Assembly (NCBI GenBank): GCA_036387415.1
Contig: DASVTU010000029.1
Span: 62,001 to 126,000 of the forward strand
Direction: 5' to 3'
From: DASVTU01 sp036387415
GTDB taxonomy: Bacteria > Acidobacteriota > Blastocatellia > Pyrinomonadales > Pyrinomonadaceae
Length of the DNA stretch: 64,000 nt
Shown here: piece by piece, positions 26,983-35,210 of the stretch
Layout: each line of letters starts with the position of its first letter
Position numbering within the stretch: the stretch's first letter is position 1
Notes under the pieces: generated by a model
Databases searched by the model: none
Seen by the model: the letters and a program-made list of their open reading frames with translations, nothing else
Told to the model about the DNA's origin: nothing
Program-made: the position numbers and the translations under genes

Positions 26983-27611
26983 TCTTTTCCGTCAGGCAGT
27001 TCGCACGCAGCAAAATTTCGCAGCAGACGCAGACCCCCCGACTGGCTCTTTTCGGGATGGAATTGGACGCCGCAAATCGCGCCGTGCGCCACCACCGATG
27101 CATACGTCACGCCGTAGTCGGTCGCTCCGACGACGACCGTTTCATCACGTGCTTCGCAGTAGTACGAATGAACGAAATAGAAAAAGGCCTCATCTTCCAG
27201 ACCTTCGACGAGCGGATGCCCGCCGCCGCGAATGCGTACCTGATTCCAGCCGACGTGCGGCACGCGCCCTAGAGATTCTTCAAAGCGACGCACGCGCCCG
27301 CGCAAAAACCCGAACCCGCGCGTCAAGCCAAACTCCTCCGATTCTTCAAAAAGCATCTGCATCCCAACGCACACGCCGAGAAGCGGCGTCCCTTGCGCCA
27401 CACGCTCGCGCACCAAATCATCAAAACCACGCTCGCCGAGCGCACGCATGCACGCACGAAAAGCCCCGACGCCCGGCAGCACCAGCCGCTCCGCCGCACG
27501 CAACACACGCTCGTCCGCGCTCACCACAGCTTCGCAACCCGCCGCCGCAAAAGCCTTCTCCACCGAACGAAGATTACCCACCCCGTAATCAATAATCGCA
27601 ACACGATTCAT
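26979..27611 (-). CDS. hisH: Imidazole glycerol phosphate synthase, glutaminase subunit
   Basis: Class I glutamine amidotransferase feeding ammonia to HisF; 210 residues. The nucleophile elbow is GVCVGMQMLFEESEE (Cys about 82) and the His/Glu pair is in GVQFHPEKSQSGG. The start is set at MNRVAIIDYGVGNLRS (27611), with a weak GAGGGG site. A 20-residue extension upstream is encoded by a heptamer element and is not used. Overlaps hisF by four bases; hisA, which normally stands between them or nearby, is absent. Confidence 0.96.
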   Translation of the reverse strand: MNRVAIIDYGVGNLRSVEKAFAAAGCEAVVSADERVLRAAERLVLPGVGAFRACMRALGERGFDDLVRERVAQGTPLLGVCVGMQMLFEESEEFGLTRGFGFLRGRVRRFEESLGRVPHVGWNQVRIRGGGHPLVEGLEDEAFFYFVHSYYCEARDETVVVGATDYGVTYASVVAHGAICGVQFHPEKSQSGGLRLLRNFAACELPDGKD

Positions 27612-27626
27612 GTCAGCAAGCCCCTC

Positions 27627-27698
27627 AAATTGCGGGTTGCGGATTGAGAGACATCTTGTTTTCAAATCCACAATCCGAAATCCACATTCCGCAATTCC
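27627..27698 (-). repeat. Intercistronic heptamer hairpin (hisB-hisH)
   Basis: The left arm (27627-27650) has seven-base units TTGCGGG, TTGCGGA, TTGAGAG. The right arm (27664-27698) has five complementary units (TCCACAA / TCCGAAA types). One end abuts the hisB stop codon (27698-27700), the other stops 15 bases from the hisH start. Confidence 0.85.
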
Positions 27699-28306
27699 TA
27701 CAGCGTTCCTTTCGTGCTCAACACGCCTTCGATGCGCGCGTCGCGTTCGACGGCTTGCCTGAGCGCGCGTGCCGTCGCCTTGAATGTGGCTTCGAGAATG
27801 TGGTGCGTGTTACGCCCGCGCAAGAGGTCGATGTGGAGGTTGCAGCGCGTGGCTTCGGCGAACGAGCGCCAGAAGTGTTCTGCGAGTTCGACCGAAAAAT
27901 TGCCGACGGTGTGTCGTCGCGTCTCTACTTCGTAGACGAGATAGAAGCGTCCAGACAAATCAACGACGGCACGGCACAGCGCCTCGTCCATCGGCACGTA
28001 CGACGCGCCGTAACGCGCGATTCCCGTCTTATCTCCGAGCGCCTGCGCGAACGCCTGTCCGAGCGAAATGGCGATGTCTTCGACCGAATGATGGTCGTCG
28101 ATTTCCAAATCGCCGCGACACACGATTTCCAAATCAAAGAGTCCGTGCCGCGCAAACAAGTCGAGCATGTGATTCAAGAACGGGATGCCCGTCTCGACGT
28201 TCGCACGTCCAACGCCGTCAACGACGAGCGCGACACGAATGTCCGTCTCCTTCGTCTGCCGCCGAATCTCCGCCGTGCGTCGTTCTGTTTGTAATTCAGT
28301 ATTCAT
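27698..28306 (-). CDS. hisB: Imidazoleglycerol-phosphate dehydratase
   Basis: Step six of histidine synthesis; a 202-residue monofunctional dehydratase without the N-terminal phosphatase of enterobacterial HisB. The metal-binding histidine motifs FLNHMLDLFARHG and DDHHSVEDIAI, and later LRGRNTHHILEATFK, are intact. Histidinol-phosphatase activity must therefore come from another protein, plausibly the IMPase-type gene at the end of the operon. No Shine-Dalgarno sequence precedes the ATG at 28306; the arm of a heptamer hairpin ends six bases away. Confidence 0.96.
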   Translation of the reverse strand: MNTELQTERRTAEIRRQTKETDIRVALVVDGVGRANVETGIPFLNHMLDLFARHGLFDLEIVCRGDLEIDDHHSVEDIAISLGQAFAQALGDKTGIARYGASYVPMDEALCRAVVDLSGRFYLVYEVETRRHTVGNFSVELAEHFWRSFAEATRCNLHIDLLRGRNTHHILEATFKATARALRQAVERDARIEGVLSTKGTL

Positions 28307-28311
28307 AAAAA

Positions 28312-28378
28312 CAGAGGTCAGAGGCCAGAGGTTAGAGATTAGTGAGGACAGTTTCTAACTGACCTCTAACCTCTGGCA
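28312..28378 (-). repeat. Intercistronic heptamer hairpin (hisDC-hisB)
   Basis: The left arm (28312-28347) is about five seven-base units (AGAGGTC, AGAGGCC, AGAGGTT, AGAGATT, AGTGAGG). The right arm (28353-28378) is the complement. The stop codon of the upstream hisDC gene (28366-28368) lies inside the right arm, and its last residues are encoded by the arm. Confidence 0.88.
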
Positions 28379-30912
28379 TCTCCTTTCGTCCTTCCATAAA
28401 AGATGTGTCGAAGCCATGTGAGCATCCGTTCGTTCTCGGCGGGTGTACCGATGCTGATGCGGAAATAATCTTGGAGCATCGGGTAGCCGCTCACGTCGCG
28501 GATGAGGACGCCGCCGCGCCGGAGCAAATCGTTGAAGACCTCGCGCGGTTTGATGTCGGAACAAACGACCATGAAGTTCGCACTCGATGCGACGGGCGAC
28601 AGACCCTCGATGTTTTGCAGTTCGCCGAACACGCGTTCGCGCTCGGAGATGATGCGCGCGACGTGTGGGCGCAACTCCTGTTCATAATTTTCGACGGCAA
28701 CTTCCGCCGCGCGTTGCGACACGGCGTTGAGGTTATACGGCAGCACAGCTTTGCTAATCTCACGCGCCAGTTCAGGCGCGGCGAGTAGATAACCGACGCG
28801 CAAGGCCGCCATCGCCATCGCTTTCGAGAACGTGCGGAAGACGACAAGATTGGGATGGTGCGCGAGTAGTGGCACGACCGTGCGACCTGCAAACTCGAAA
28901 TAAGCTTCGTCCACAGCGACCAACCCGCGCGATGCTTCGAGCACCGCAACCAAATCGTCATCGCCAATGCGGCAGCCCGTCGGATTGTTGGGCGAGCAGA
29001 TGATGGTCACGGCGGGGTTGTTCGTTTCGATCGCTCGCTTGATGGCACGGGTGTCGTATTCTAGTTTCGCGTTAAGCGGCACGCTCACAATCTCGCCGCC
29101 GAGCACAGTCGTAATCTGCCTGTAGAGCGCAAATGTCGGCTCCGAGATAAGCACGCGTTTTCCTTGCCCGACCGTCACCATCAAGAGTGCCTGAATGAGT
29201 TCGTTCGAGCCGTTTCCGGCAATCACGCCTTCCGGCTTCCAGCCCGCGAAACGCGCGAGTTTTTCATGCAAACTCGACGGCACGAAGTCAGGATAACGCG
29301 ACCACGCACGCCCTTCGAGACTCCTGAAAGTCTCATCCTTAATCCGCGCGGGCACGTCCCACGGATTCTCGTTCTGGTTTATCTTCACCTCGCCGCGCTC
29401 AGGCGTGAGTGAGTACGCGCGAAGCTCAAGCACCTGCGGCTTAACCGACGACACGCCATCGACGCCGGACGAAGCCGACGCTCGACGCTCGACGCTCGAC
29501 GCTGAAACATCATCGCTTCCATCATCAACGATTGCTTCATCAGCCATGCCTCCCTCATCCGCGACAGTCTCCGCAACCGCAACGCTTTTATCGTCCATCG
29601 TCCATCGTCCGTCGTCCGAATCATCCAGACGTATCAACGCCGAGCGAGCATGTGCGTCGAGTCCTTCGGCGTGTGCGAGCGCGGCGATTTGGCGTGCGTC
29701 GCGTGTGAGTTCGACGGGAGAGTAACGCAGCATGGTCGTACGCCGGACGAAATCCGCGACGCCCAACGCGGAAGAAAACCGCGCCGCGCCGCCCGTCGGC
29801 AAAACATGGTTCGGCCCCGCGAAATAATCGCCGACCGCTTCGGGCGTCTGCGCTCCGAGGAAGATGGCTCCGGCGTGGCGCACGCGCTCAGCCAACGCAT
29901 CCTCATTCTCCGCGATGATTTCAAGATGCTCCGGCGCGAGTTCGTTCACCAGCGCGCACGCCTCGTCCAACGTCTCGACGACGATGCACGCGCCGTATCG
30001 CGCCAGCGATTCTCGAATCAACGCGCGTCGCGGCAAGTCTACAATCTGTCGCGCCACTTCATCCGCGACTGACGACGCCAACGCTTCGCTCGTCGTGATA
30101 AGAACTGCCGAAGCGTCCTCCGCATGTTCGGCTTGCGCCAGCAAATCTGCGGCGACGAAACTGGCACGCGCCGTCGCATCTGCAAGAACGACGACTTCGC
30201 TCGGCCCCGCAATCGAATCAATCCCGACCGCTCCGAACACAAGTTTCTTCGCCGCCGCGACGTACCTGTTTCCCGGCCCCGTAATCTTATCGACGCGCGG
30301 CAGGCTCTCCGTCCCGTAAGCGAGCGCGGCGATGGCCTGCGCGCCGCCAACCGAATAAATCTCCCCGACGCCGAGTTCGACAAGCGCGGCGGCCACCGAC
30401 GGATTCCCTGCGAGCGTGCGCGGCGGCGTCACAACCACAATGCGTCCGACGCCCGCGACCTGTGCCGGAACAACATTCATCACCACCGACGACGGATAAC
30501 TCGCCGTGCCGCCCGGCACATAGAGACCCGCAATCTCAATGGGCGTCACGCGTTGACCGATGCGCGAACCGCTCTCCGTCTCCAACGTCCACGTCTCGTT
30601 CCGCTCATGCTGATGGAAAATCCGAATTCTCTTAATCGCCTCGCGCAAAGCATCGAGCACCGCAACATCCACACGCGCCGCCGAACGCCGAAGCGTCGCT
30701 TCGTCAACTCTCAACGCATCCGGCTCAAGACGCACACCATCGAAACGCTCCGTGTAATCAATCAACGCCGCATCGCCGCGCCGTCGCACGTCCTCGACAA
30801 TCGCCGCCACCGCGCTCATCAACTCCGCATCCATTGCCACACTCCGCTCCCTGATGCGTGCCAACTTGCGACTAAGGCGTTCTCGTTCCTTACTCTTGAT
30901 AACTTCAATCAC
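28366..30912 (-). CDS. hisDC: Fused histidinol dehydrogenase / histidinol-phosphate aminotransferase
   Basis: One uninterrupted 848-residue frame. Residues about 1-428 are HisD: GPGNRYVAAAKK, GIDSIAGPSE, LLAQAEHAED, NELAPEHLEI and NHVLPTGGAARFSS are intact. Residues about 490-848 are HisC, a PLP aminotransferase: INQNENPWDVP, SPNNPTG, VDEAYFEF and the lysine segment FRTFSKAMAMAALRVGY. The join (about 428-489, bases 29445-29630) is Asp/Ser/Ala-rich and is encoded by a heptamer repeat element. Separate genes are usual; an internal start for a free HisC cannot be excluded (Met in the linker). The GTG at 30912 gives a standard HisD N-terminus. Confidence 0.92.
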   Translation of the reverse strand: MIEVIKSKERERLSRKLARIRERSVAMDAELMSAVAAIVEDVRRRGDAALIDYTERFDGVRLEPDALRVDEATLRRSAARVDVAVLDALREAIKRIRIFHQHERNETWTLETESGSRIGQRVTPIEIAGLYVPGGTASYPSSVVMNVVPAQVAGVGRIVVVTPPRTLAGNPSVAAALVELGVGEIYSVGGAQAIAALAYGTESLPRVDKITGPGNRYVAAAKKLVFGAVGIDSIAGPSEVVVLADATARASFVAADLLAQAEHAEDASAVLITTSEALASSVADEVARQIVDLPRRALIRESLARYGACIVVETLDEACALVNELAPEHLEIIAENEDALAERVRHAGAIFLGAQTPEAVGDYFAGPNHVLPTGGAARFSSALGVADFVRRTTMLRYSPVELTRDARQIAALAHAEGLDAHARSALIRLDDSDDGRWTMDDKSVAVAETVADEGGMADEAIVDDGSDDVSASSVERRASASSGVDGVSSVKPQVLELRAYSLTPERGEVKINQNENPWDVPARIKDETFRSLEGRAWSRYPDFVPSSLHEKLARFAGWKPEGVIAGNGSNELIQALLMVTVGQGKRVLISEPTFALYRQITTVLGGEIVSVPLNAKLEYDTRAIKRAIETNNPAVTIICSPNNPTGCRIGDDDLVAVLEASRGLVAVDEAYFEFAGRTVVPLLAHHPNLVVFRTFSKAMAMAALRVGYLLAAPELAREISKAVLPYNLNAVSQRAAEVAVENYEQELRPHVARIISERERVFGELQNIEGLSPVASSANFMVVCSDIKPREVFNDLLRRGGVLIRDVSGYPMLQDYFRISIGTPAENERMLTWLRHIFYGRTKGDARG
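29476..29617 (-). repeat. Heptamer element inside the hisD-hisC linker
   Basis: 29476-29503 is four perfect copies of CGACGCT. 29590-29617 is three perfect copies of ATCGTCC plus one GTCGTCC, whose complement GGACGAT resembles the first unit at five of seven positions. It has the same two-armed design as the intergenic elements, but here it is read in frame with no stop codon and supplies the protein linker. Confidence 0.85.
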
Positions 30913-30923
30913 TTACTCAAACC

Positions 30924-30945
30924 CCATTCCGCAGTCCGCAATCCT
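30924..30945 (-). repeat. Single-arm heptamer element (hisG-hisD)
   Basis: Three seven-base units of the type ATTCCGC / AGTCCGC between the hisG stop (30944-30946) and the GTG start of hisDC. No partner arm is visible, so it may be a remnant. Confidence 0.6.
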
Positions 30946-31633
30946 AAACGGCTTTTCCCATGCTTTTTTCTTGAAGGCTCTCGCCGAGTGCGTCGATGAG
31001 TTCTGAGATGGCTTCCGCCTTGAGTTGATAACTCGCGCGGTTCACCACCAGTCGCCCGGTCGATTCGGCAATCGTCTCGACCACCACCAGACCGTTCTCT
31101 TCGAGCGTGCGTCCGGTTTCAACTAAATCGACGATGCAATCTGCGAGGCCGAGCACGGGCGCGAGTTCGACCGAGCCGGAGAGTTCGATAATCTCGACGG
31201 GCACGCCACGCGCGCCGAAGTGTGCCGCCGCGATGCGCGGATACTTTGTCGCCACATGAAGCATTCCGCAATCCGCCGACGCCGCTTCGGGCTTTGCCGC
31301 GACGACGATGCGGCAACGCGCAATCCGCAGGTCGAGCGGCTGCAAAACGTCCGCCTCCGATTCGAGCAACACGTCGCGCCCGACGACGCCGCAGTCGGCA
31401 ATCCCGTGTTCGACATAGACGGTCACGTCCGACGGCTTCACGAAGATAAAGCAATAACGCCCGCTCTCGTCCTCCACCGCCAGACGGCGCGACGCCAACG
31501 CCTCATCGCACACGCGCACACCCGCGCGCTCCAACAGTCGCAACGCATCTCCCTGCATCCTTCCCTTAGCCAACGCGATGGTCAGCCGCCGCTTGTCTGA
31601 AGAACGAAGAATCGGAGTTTCATCTAAATTCAT
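30944..31633 (-). CDS. hisG: ATP phosphoribosyltransferase, short form
   Basis: First step of histidine synthesis. At 229 residues it is the short HisG type that lacks the C-terminal regulatory domain and needs HisZ. LTIALAKGRMQGDALRLL at the start, the PRPP-loop region DLVETGRTLEENGL (about 160-173) and DCGVVGRDVLLESEADVLQ are family features. The ATG at 31633 is preferred over a GTG nine bases upstream. It follows hisZ, its obligate partner, with a 56-base gap. Confidence 0.95.
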   Translation of the reverse strand: MNLDETPILRSSDKRRLTIALAKGRMQGDALRLLERAGVRVCDEALASRRLAVEDESGRYCFIFVKPSDVTVYVEHGIADCGVVGRDVLLESEADVLQPLDLRIARCRIVVAAKPEAASADCGMLHVATKYPRIAAAHFGARGVPVEIIELSGSVELAPVLGLADCIVDLVETGRTLEENGLVVVETIAESTGRLVVNRASYQLKAEAISELIDALGESLQEKSMGKAV

Positions 31634-31689
31634 GCCAAGCACCTCTCACACATCATTCTCTGCACTCGTCTCATTAAGCATCCATGTCG

Positions 31690-32898
31690 TCATTCTGCGA
31701 CTTCACGGTCGCGCCGCGTTGCCGTCTCATCACTCGGCGCTTCAACCTCGTCGCTCGACTCCATACTATGACGCTTCATCTCCAAACCGACGCGCACGCG
31801 CTCATCGTTCGCACGTCGCCGCATGGCTTCTTTGAAGAGTCGTGTAGCGTCTACGCCGCCGATTGATGAGATGTAGCCATCGTCCAACGAAAGGAAACAG
31901 GACTCGTTGCGTGCGAGCACATCCGTCAGAGCGTCCAGGTCGAGGACAAAACCGACGGCGGGTTCGCGGCGACCGAAGTTGGCCGTCAACTCGTCGTAAC
32001 GCCCGCCGCTGCCGACGCGTGTTCCCGCGCCCACGACGTAGATTTTGAAGACCAACCCCGTGTAGTAATCCAGCCCCGACGTATCGCCGAGGTCAATCTC
32101 GAACAGGTCGCTCAATTTCAACGCCTCAATCGTCTCCCATAAAGTTTCGAGCGCATCGAGAGCAGCAAGTGAACGCCCGTTCGTAATCATGCGCCGCGCC
32201 TCCGTGAGCACTTCGCGTCCGCCCGTCAGACGCGGAAGGCGCGACGAAAACGCGTCGAGTTGCGACGACGACGCAGCACGGGTCGCAAGAAAATCACGCA
32301 AGCCCGCGTCGTCTCTCGTATCCACCAGAAGCCGCATCTCTTCACGCGCATCTTGGTCGAGCGAGAGATGTTCGGCCACTCCGTTGAAGATTTCGACGTG
32401 GTTGAGCGTGATGCGACACTCGCCGCGCAGACCGAGCTTTTCGAGTGCTTCGGCGACGATAACCAGCATTTCGATGTCAGCCTCATGGCTCCCCGCGCCG
32501 ACGAGTTCGCAGCCCAGATGCTTGCTCTCACGACGCCATTCGGCGTGCGAGCGTGCTCGTTGGCGAAAGACGGAGGCCGCGTAGCAGAGACGCAGAGGCC
32601 GCGTCCTCTCTGCGAAAAGCGTCGCGGCGGCGCGCGCCACCGAAGATGTCACGTCGGGACGCAAAGCAAGCAAGCGTCCGTCCGTGTCTGTGAAACGAAA
32701 AGCACGATGTGCCTCGTCGTGTCCCATGCCGCGCTCGAACAGCGCGTAGTAATCGACCGAGGGAGTGGCAATCTCTTCATAACTCCATCCGTCGAAGACC
32801 GACATACACTTCGCCTCCAACGCGCGCCGCAGACGCGCCTCCGCGCCGAAGTAGTACCTCATGCCGCCGGGGATTTTTGAAAGTGGTTCGGGCGTCAT
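31690..32898 (-). CDS. hisZ: ATP phosphoribosyltransferase regulatory subunit
   Basis: A 402-residue paralogue of histidyl-tRNA synthetase catalytic core that binds short-form HisG and gives it activity and histidine feedback. The fold is recognisable from GGMRYYFGAEARLRRALEA, the motif-2-like region AASVFRQRARSHAEWRRESKHLGCELVG and the late LDYYTGLVFKIY and GSGGRYDELTANFG. It lacks the anticodon-binding domain. The start at 32898 is immediately downstream of the attenuator; a longer frame to 33021 would pass through the terminator stem and is rejected. Confidence 0.92.
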   Translation of the reverse strand: MTPEPLSKIPGGMRYYFGAEARLRRALEAKCMSVFDGWSYEEIATPSVDYYALFERGMGHDEAHRAFRFTDTDGRLLALRPDVTSSVARAAATLFAERTRPLRLCYAASVFRQRARSHAEWRRESKHLGCELVGAGSHEADIEMLVIVAEALEKLGLRGECRITLNHVEIFNGVAEHLSLDQDAREEMRLLVDTRDDAGLRDFLATRAASSSQLDAFSSRLPRLTGGREVLTEARRMITNGRSLAALDALETLWETIEALKLSDLFEIDLGDTSGLDYYTGLVFKIYVVGAGTRVGSGGRYDELTANFGRREPAVGFVLDLDALTDVLARNESCFLSLDDGYISSIGGVDATRLFKEAMRRRANDERVRVGLEMKRHSMESSDEVEAPSDETATRRDREVAE

Positions 32899-32938
32899 AA
32901 TCTGTATTTTGCAGTGAACTTTGGCGTCACTAAAAAGC

Positions 32939-32974
32939 AAACCCGCTGCCGGACATTTGTCTGGCAGCGGGTTT
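32939..32974 (-). promoter_or_regulatory. his operon attenuator terminator
   Basis: Inverted repeat (AAACCCGCTGCC at 32939-32950 with GGCAGCGGGTTT at 32963-32974, extended by weaker pairs) followed on the minus strand by GCTTTTTAG. It lies between the histidine-rich leader peptide and hisZ. Its first arm can instead pair with a GGCAGCG segment at 33043-33049 (antiterminator), and that segment adjoins CGGAGA (33051-33056), which can pair with TCTCCG (33090-33095). Together these give the 1:2, 2:3, 3:4 arrangement of a classical attenuator. Confidence 0.8.
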
Positions 32975-33002
32975 ATGGATGATACCGAATGTGCGCTTCT
33001 CG

Positions 33003-33110
33003 CTACTTCATCTTGCGGCACTCAACACGGAAAATCATCAACGCGCTGCCTCTCCGGCCGTGATGCGTGCCATGATGCGAGACTGCTGCGGAGATGAAAT
33101 GCTTTTTCAT
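33003..33110 (-). CDS. hisL: His operon leader peptide
   Basis: A 35-residue frame (ATG 33108-33110, TAG 33003-33005) with AAGGA six bases upstream of the start. Histidines stand at residues 4, 12, 13, 16 and 17, so five of the first 17 residues are His, including two His-His pairs. It lies about 36 bases after a predicted sigma-70 start site and is followed by alternative RNA stems and a terminator in front of hisZ. A ribosome stalled for lack of charged tRNA-His would favour the antiterminator. The peptide itself needs no function. Confidence 0.82.
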   Translation of the reverse strand: MKKHFISAAVSHHGTHHGRRGSALMIFRVECRKMK

Positions 33111-33153
33111 CAAAATCCTTTAATCGAATTCGTGTTTCTAACGAGTCGCGTCG

Positions 33154-33183
33154 TTTATACCCGACGCGCACGCGCGATGTCAA
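33154..33183 (-). promoter_or_regulatory. Sigma-70-type promoter of the his operon
   Basis: Minus strand: TTGACA (33178-33183), 18-base spacer, TATAAA (33154-33159). Predicted start near 33147, upstream of the hisL leader. Confidence 0.75.
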
Positions 33184-33187
33184 ACAG

Positions 33188-33266
33188 CGACGACGGACGA
33201 CGGATGATAGACGATGGAAAACCGCTCGGCTTTTATCGTCTGTGGTCTATCGTCTGCTTATCGTCG
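33188..33266 (-). repeat. Heptamer hairpin after the VWA gene
   Basis: The left arm (33188-33218) has units GACGACG, GATGATA, GACGATG. The right arm (33231-33266) has complementary ATCGTCT-type units. The stop codon of the VWA gene lies in the right arm, and the his promoter begins five bases beyond the left arm. The unit resembles that inside the hisDC linker (GGACGAT). Confidence 0.85.
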
Positions 33267-34352
33267 CGGTGCAAAGTAGCCGATGCGCGTGGTGGCGCGC
33301 ATGTGCGGTTCGACGGTAACGACTCGTACGCGTCGAAACTTGCCGTCGCGTTCTTTGTTAAGAGGCGTGTAGTAGAGCGCGTATTGATGGCGCAACTCTT
33401 CCGCGACTTCGCGGTAAACGGCGTCGAGCGCGTCGAAGCTGCGCGGTTTGTAGAGTCGCCCTCCGGTCGCTTCCGTCAACTGCGCGAGATTATGCTCGCT
33501 CACATCGAGCACGCGCAGCGACTCGCGCAAATCACCGATACGCAGTTCGTTGAAACGCAATGCCGACGGCGACGCGCCGAGCAACGTGTCCAACTCCGAC
33601 CGTTTGCGCGCGCGCTCGATTTCCGTGTTGCTGATGACGTAGACGCTCACCTGCGCTTCCAGAAGCGCACGCAACGCCGCTTCCAACGTCGCCCAACCGC
33701 GCCCGCTATCAACGCCGTCGGAGAGCACGATGACGGCATGGCGGCGCGTGCTCGCGGTAAACTGCTCGCGCGCGGCGAGGTAGAGTGCGTCGTTGAAGCG
33801 CGTGAAGACGCCGGGTGTGATGCGTCGCAACGAACGACGCAACTGCAAACGGCTCGTCGTCCAATCCTGCAAGAGTTCGATGCGGTCGTCGAACTTCAAC
33901 AGACTGATACGGTCTTCCGTCGCCAGCAACGCGGCAAACTCCTCCGCCGCGCGACGAAAATCTTCGAGGTTCGGCGCGACCGACGACGACGCATCCACCA
34001 TCAACGCCACATCCACAGGCACCTGCCGCAGAGCCAAATCGCTCAGACGCTGCTCTCGGCCGTCCTCCCACACGCGAAAGCTCTCGCGCGTCAACGTCTT
34101 CACCAACTGACCATCCGCGTCGCGCACTGTCACCGGCAACAACACCTCCGACGTACTTACACGAACCACTTCATCTTCATCGTCGTCCTGCGCGTCTGCC
34201 GCTGTTGTCGTCGCCCTGTCTATGGCGCTCGCCGTCGTCGGCGCGGAGTTCTGTTTCGGCGTCTGCGCGTGAACGAACGACGCGGGCAGAGCGAGCGCGG
34301 CGACCGCAACCAACAAGTTGATGAAGATGAAGTGTCTCACTATCCGTTTCAC
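33258..34352 (-). CDS. Secreted VWA-domain protein (VWFA-related, Acidobacteria type)
   Basis: A 364-residue protein with an N-terminal signal peptide (about residues 1-29). After a Thr/Asp-rich stretch it has a beta-rich segment (TSEVLLPVTVRDADGQLVKTL, about 66-86) and then a von Willebrand A domain with the MIDAS start DASSS near residue 115. The layout matches the VWFA-related protein family that is abundant in Acidobacteria; function unknown, probably periplasmic or surface adhesion/scaffold. It follows the duplicated-domain protein on the same strand, 18 bases after its stop. The extreme C-terminus meets a heptamer element. Confidence 0.85.
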   Translation of the reverse strand: MKRIVRHFIFINLLVAVAALALPASFVHAQTPKQNSAPTTASAIDRATTTAADAQDDDEDEVVRVSTSEVLLPVTVRDADGQLVKTLTRESFRVWEDGREQRLSDLALRQVPVDVALMVDASSSVAPNLEDFRRAAEEFAALLATEDRISLLKFDDRIELLQDWTTSRLQLRRSLRRITPGVFTRFNDALYLAAREQFTASTRRHAVIVLSDGVDSGRGWATLEAALRALLEAQVSVYVISNTEIERARKRSELDTLLGASPSALRFNELRIGDLRESLRVLDVSEHNLAQLTEATGGRLYKPRSFDALDAVYREVAEELRHQYALYYTPLNKERDGKFRRVRVVTVEPHMRATTRIGYFAPRR

Positions 34353-34370
34353 GACGCGAAGGCGGGCGGT

Positions 34371-35147
34371 CTACTTTTCAGGGTGAGCGACGGGCGCGGC
34401 ATCTTCGCCCATCGCGGCGCGCATGGCGACGATGATGGGTTCGGTGACACGACGGCGACGGAGTTCGGTGAGTTTCGACGGGGCGAGGTTGAAATCGACG
34501 GGCGACTGTTCGATGCGACGAATAATCGTGCCCTCGCTGAATCCCGCTTCCACCATTTCGACAACCGATTCGTTTTTGAGCGTCGGCGTTTTGTCGAGTT
34601 TCGGAGAGGCGCCGCCGTTTCCGTCTTCGACGGGCGTGCGGAGAATTCGGACGGTCGCGCTGCCGTTGGTCTGCGTGTTGTCTGTGCCACCACCATTGCC
34701 GCCGCGCGAACGCGTCTGTGCATTTGAACCGCCCGACGAGCCGAAGATGTTGGTCTCGTTCGGGTCGCTATTGTTTCCGCGTCGCTTAGCATTGCCCGCG
34801 CCGTCGCTGTCTTTGAAGAAATCGTCGTCGCTCGCACTAAAGATGTCGGAAGCAAACGCGTTGGCTTCGTCGCGTCCGAGCATGGCGAGAATAACTTTCT
34901 CGCTCACTCTGTTCTTTTTGAGTTCGATGAGACGTTCGGGCGAGAGGTCGAAACGGACTGGACGCGAACGGATAATCGCAATCAAAGTCTTTTCCTGAAA
35001 GCCCGCGCGCGCCAGCTTAATCACCGCCGCATTCGTTAGAGGCGACTCGGCGCTCTGCACGCCGTCCTGCGCCCACGCCGCCACGCCCGCACACGCCACG
35101 CACAACGCTCCCGCCAGCATCCATTTCATCAATCGAATATTCATCAC
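34371..35147 (-). CDS. Secreted protein with a duplicated 55-residue domain
   Basis: A 258-residue protein with a signal peptide (cleavage after AWAQ, about residue 27). Two related segments, about residues 37-92 and 189-245, share AGF-E-(K/G)T-I-I, SPV/RPV-F-L-P, L-EL and RV-E-(K/P)-I-AM. Between them is a Gly/Asn/Ser-rich linker of about 90 residues. The repeated unit looks like a small helical domain, but I do not recognise a named family. It has a good ribosome site (AAGGAG) and lies between the lytic transglycosylase and VWA genes on the same strand, so an envelope role is likely. Confidence 0.7.
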   Translation of the reverse strand: MMNIRLMKWMLAGALCVACAGVAAWAQDGVQSAESPLTNAAVIKLARAGFQEKTLIAIIRSRPVRFDLSPERLIELKKNRVSEKVILAMLGRDEANAFASDIFSASDDDFFKDSDGAGNAKRRGNNSDPNETNIFGSSGGSNAQTRSRGGNGGGTDNTQTNGSATVRILRTPVEDGNGGASPKLDKTPTLKNESVVEMVEAGFSEGTIIRRIEQSPVDFNLAPSKLTELRRRRVTEPIIVAMRAAMGEDAAPVAHPEK

Positions 35148-35210
35148 ATCAATTCTCCTTCAACTGTCATGCAGTTGAAGTAAAGTTCTAATCGAGCCGC
35201 GACTCCGAAC

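Noticed and set aside
32979..34727. 582-residue plus-strand frame across the VWA gene
   Set aside because: Shadow of two minus-strand genes and of the his leader; Arg-rich with no motif.
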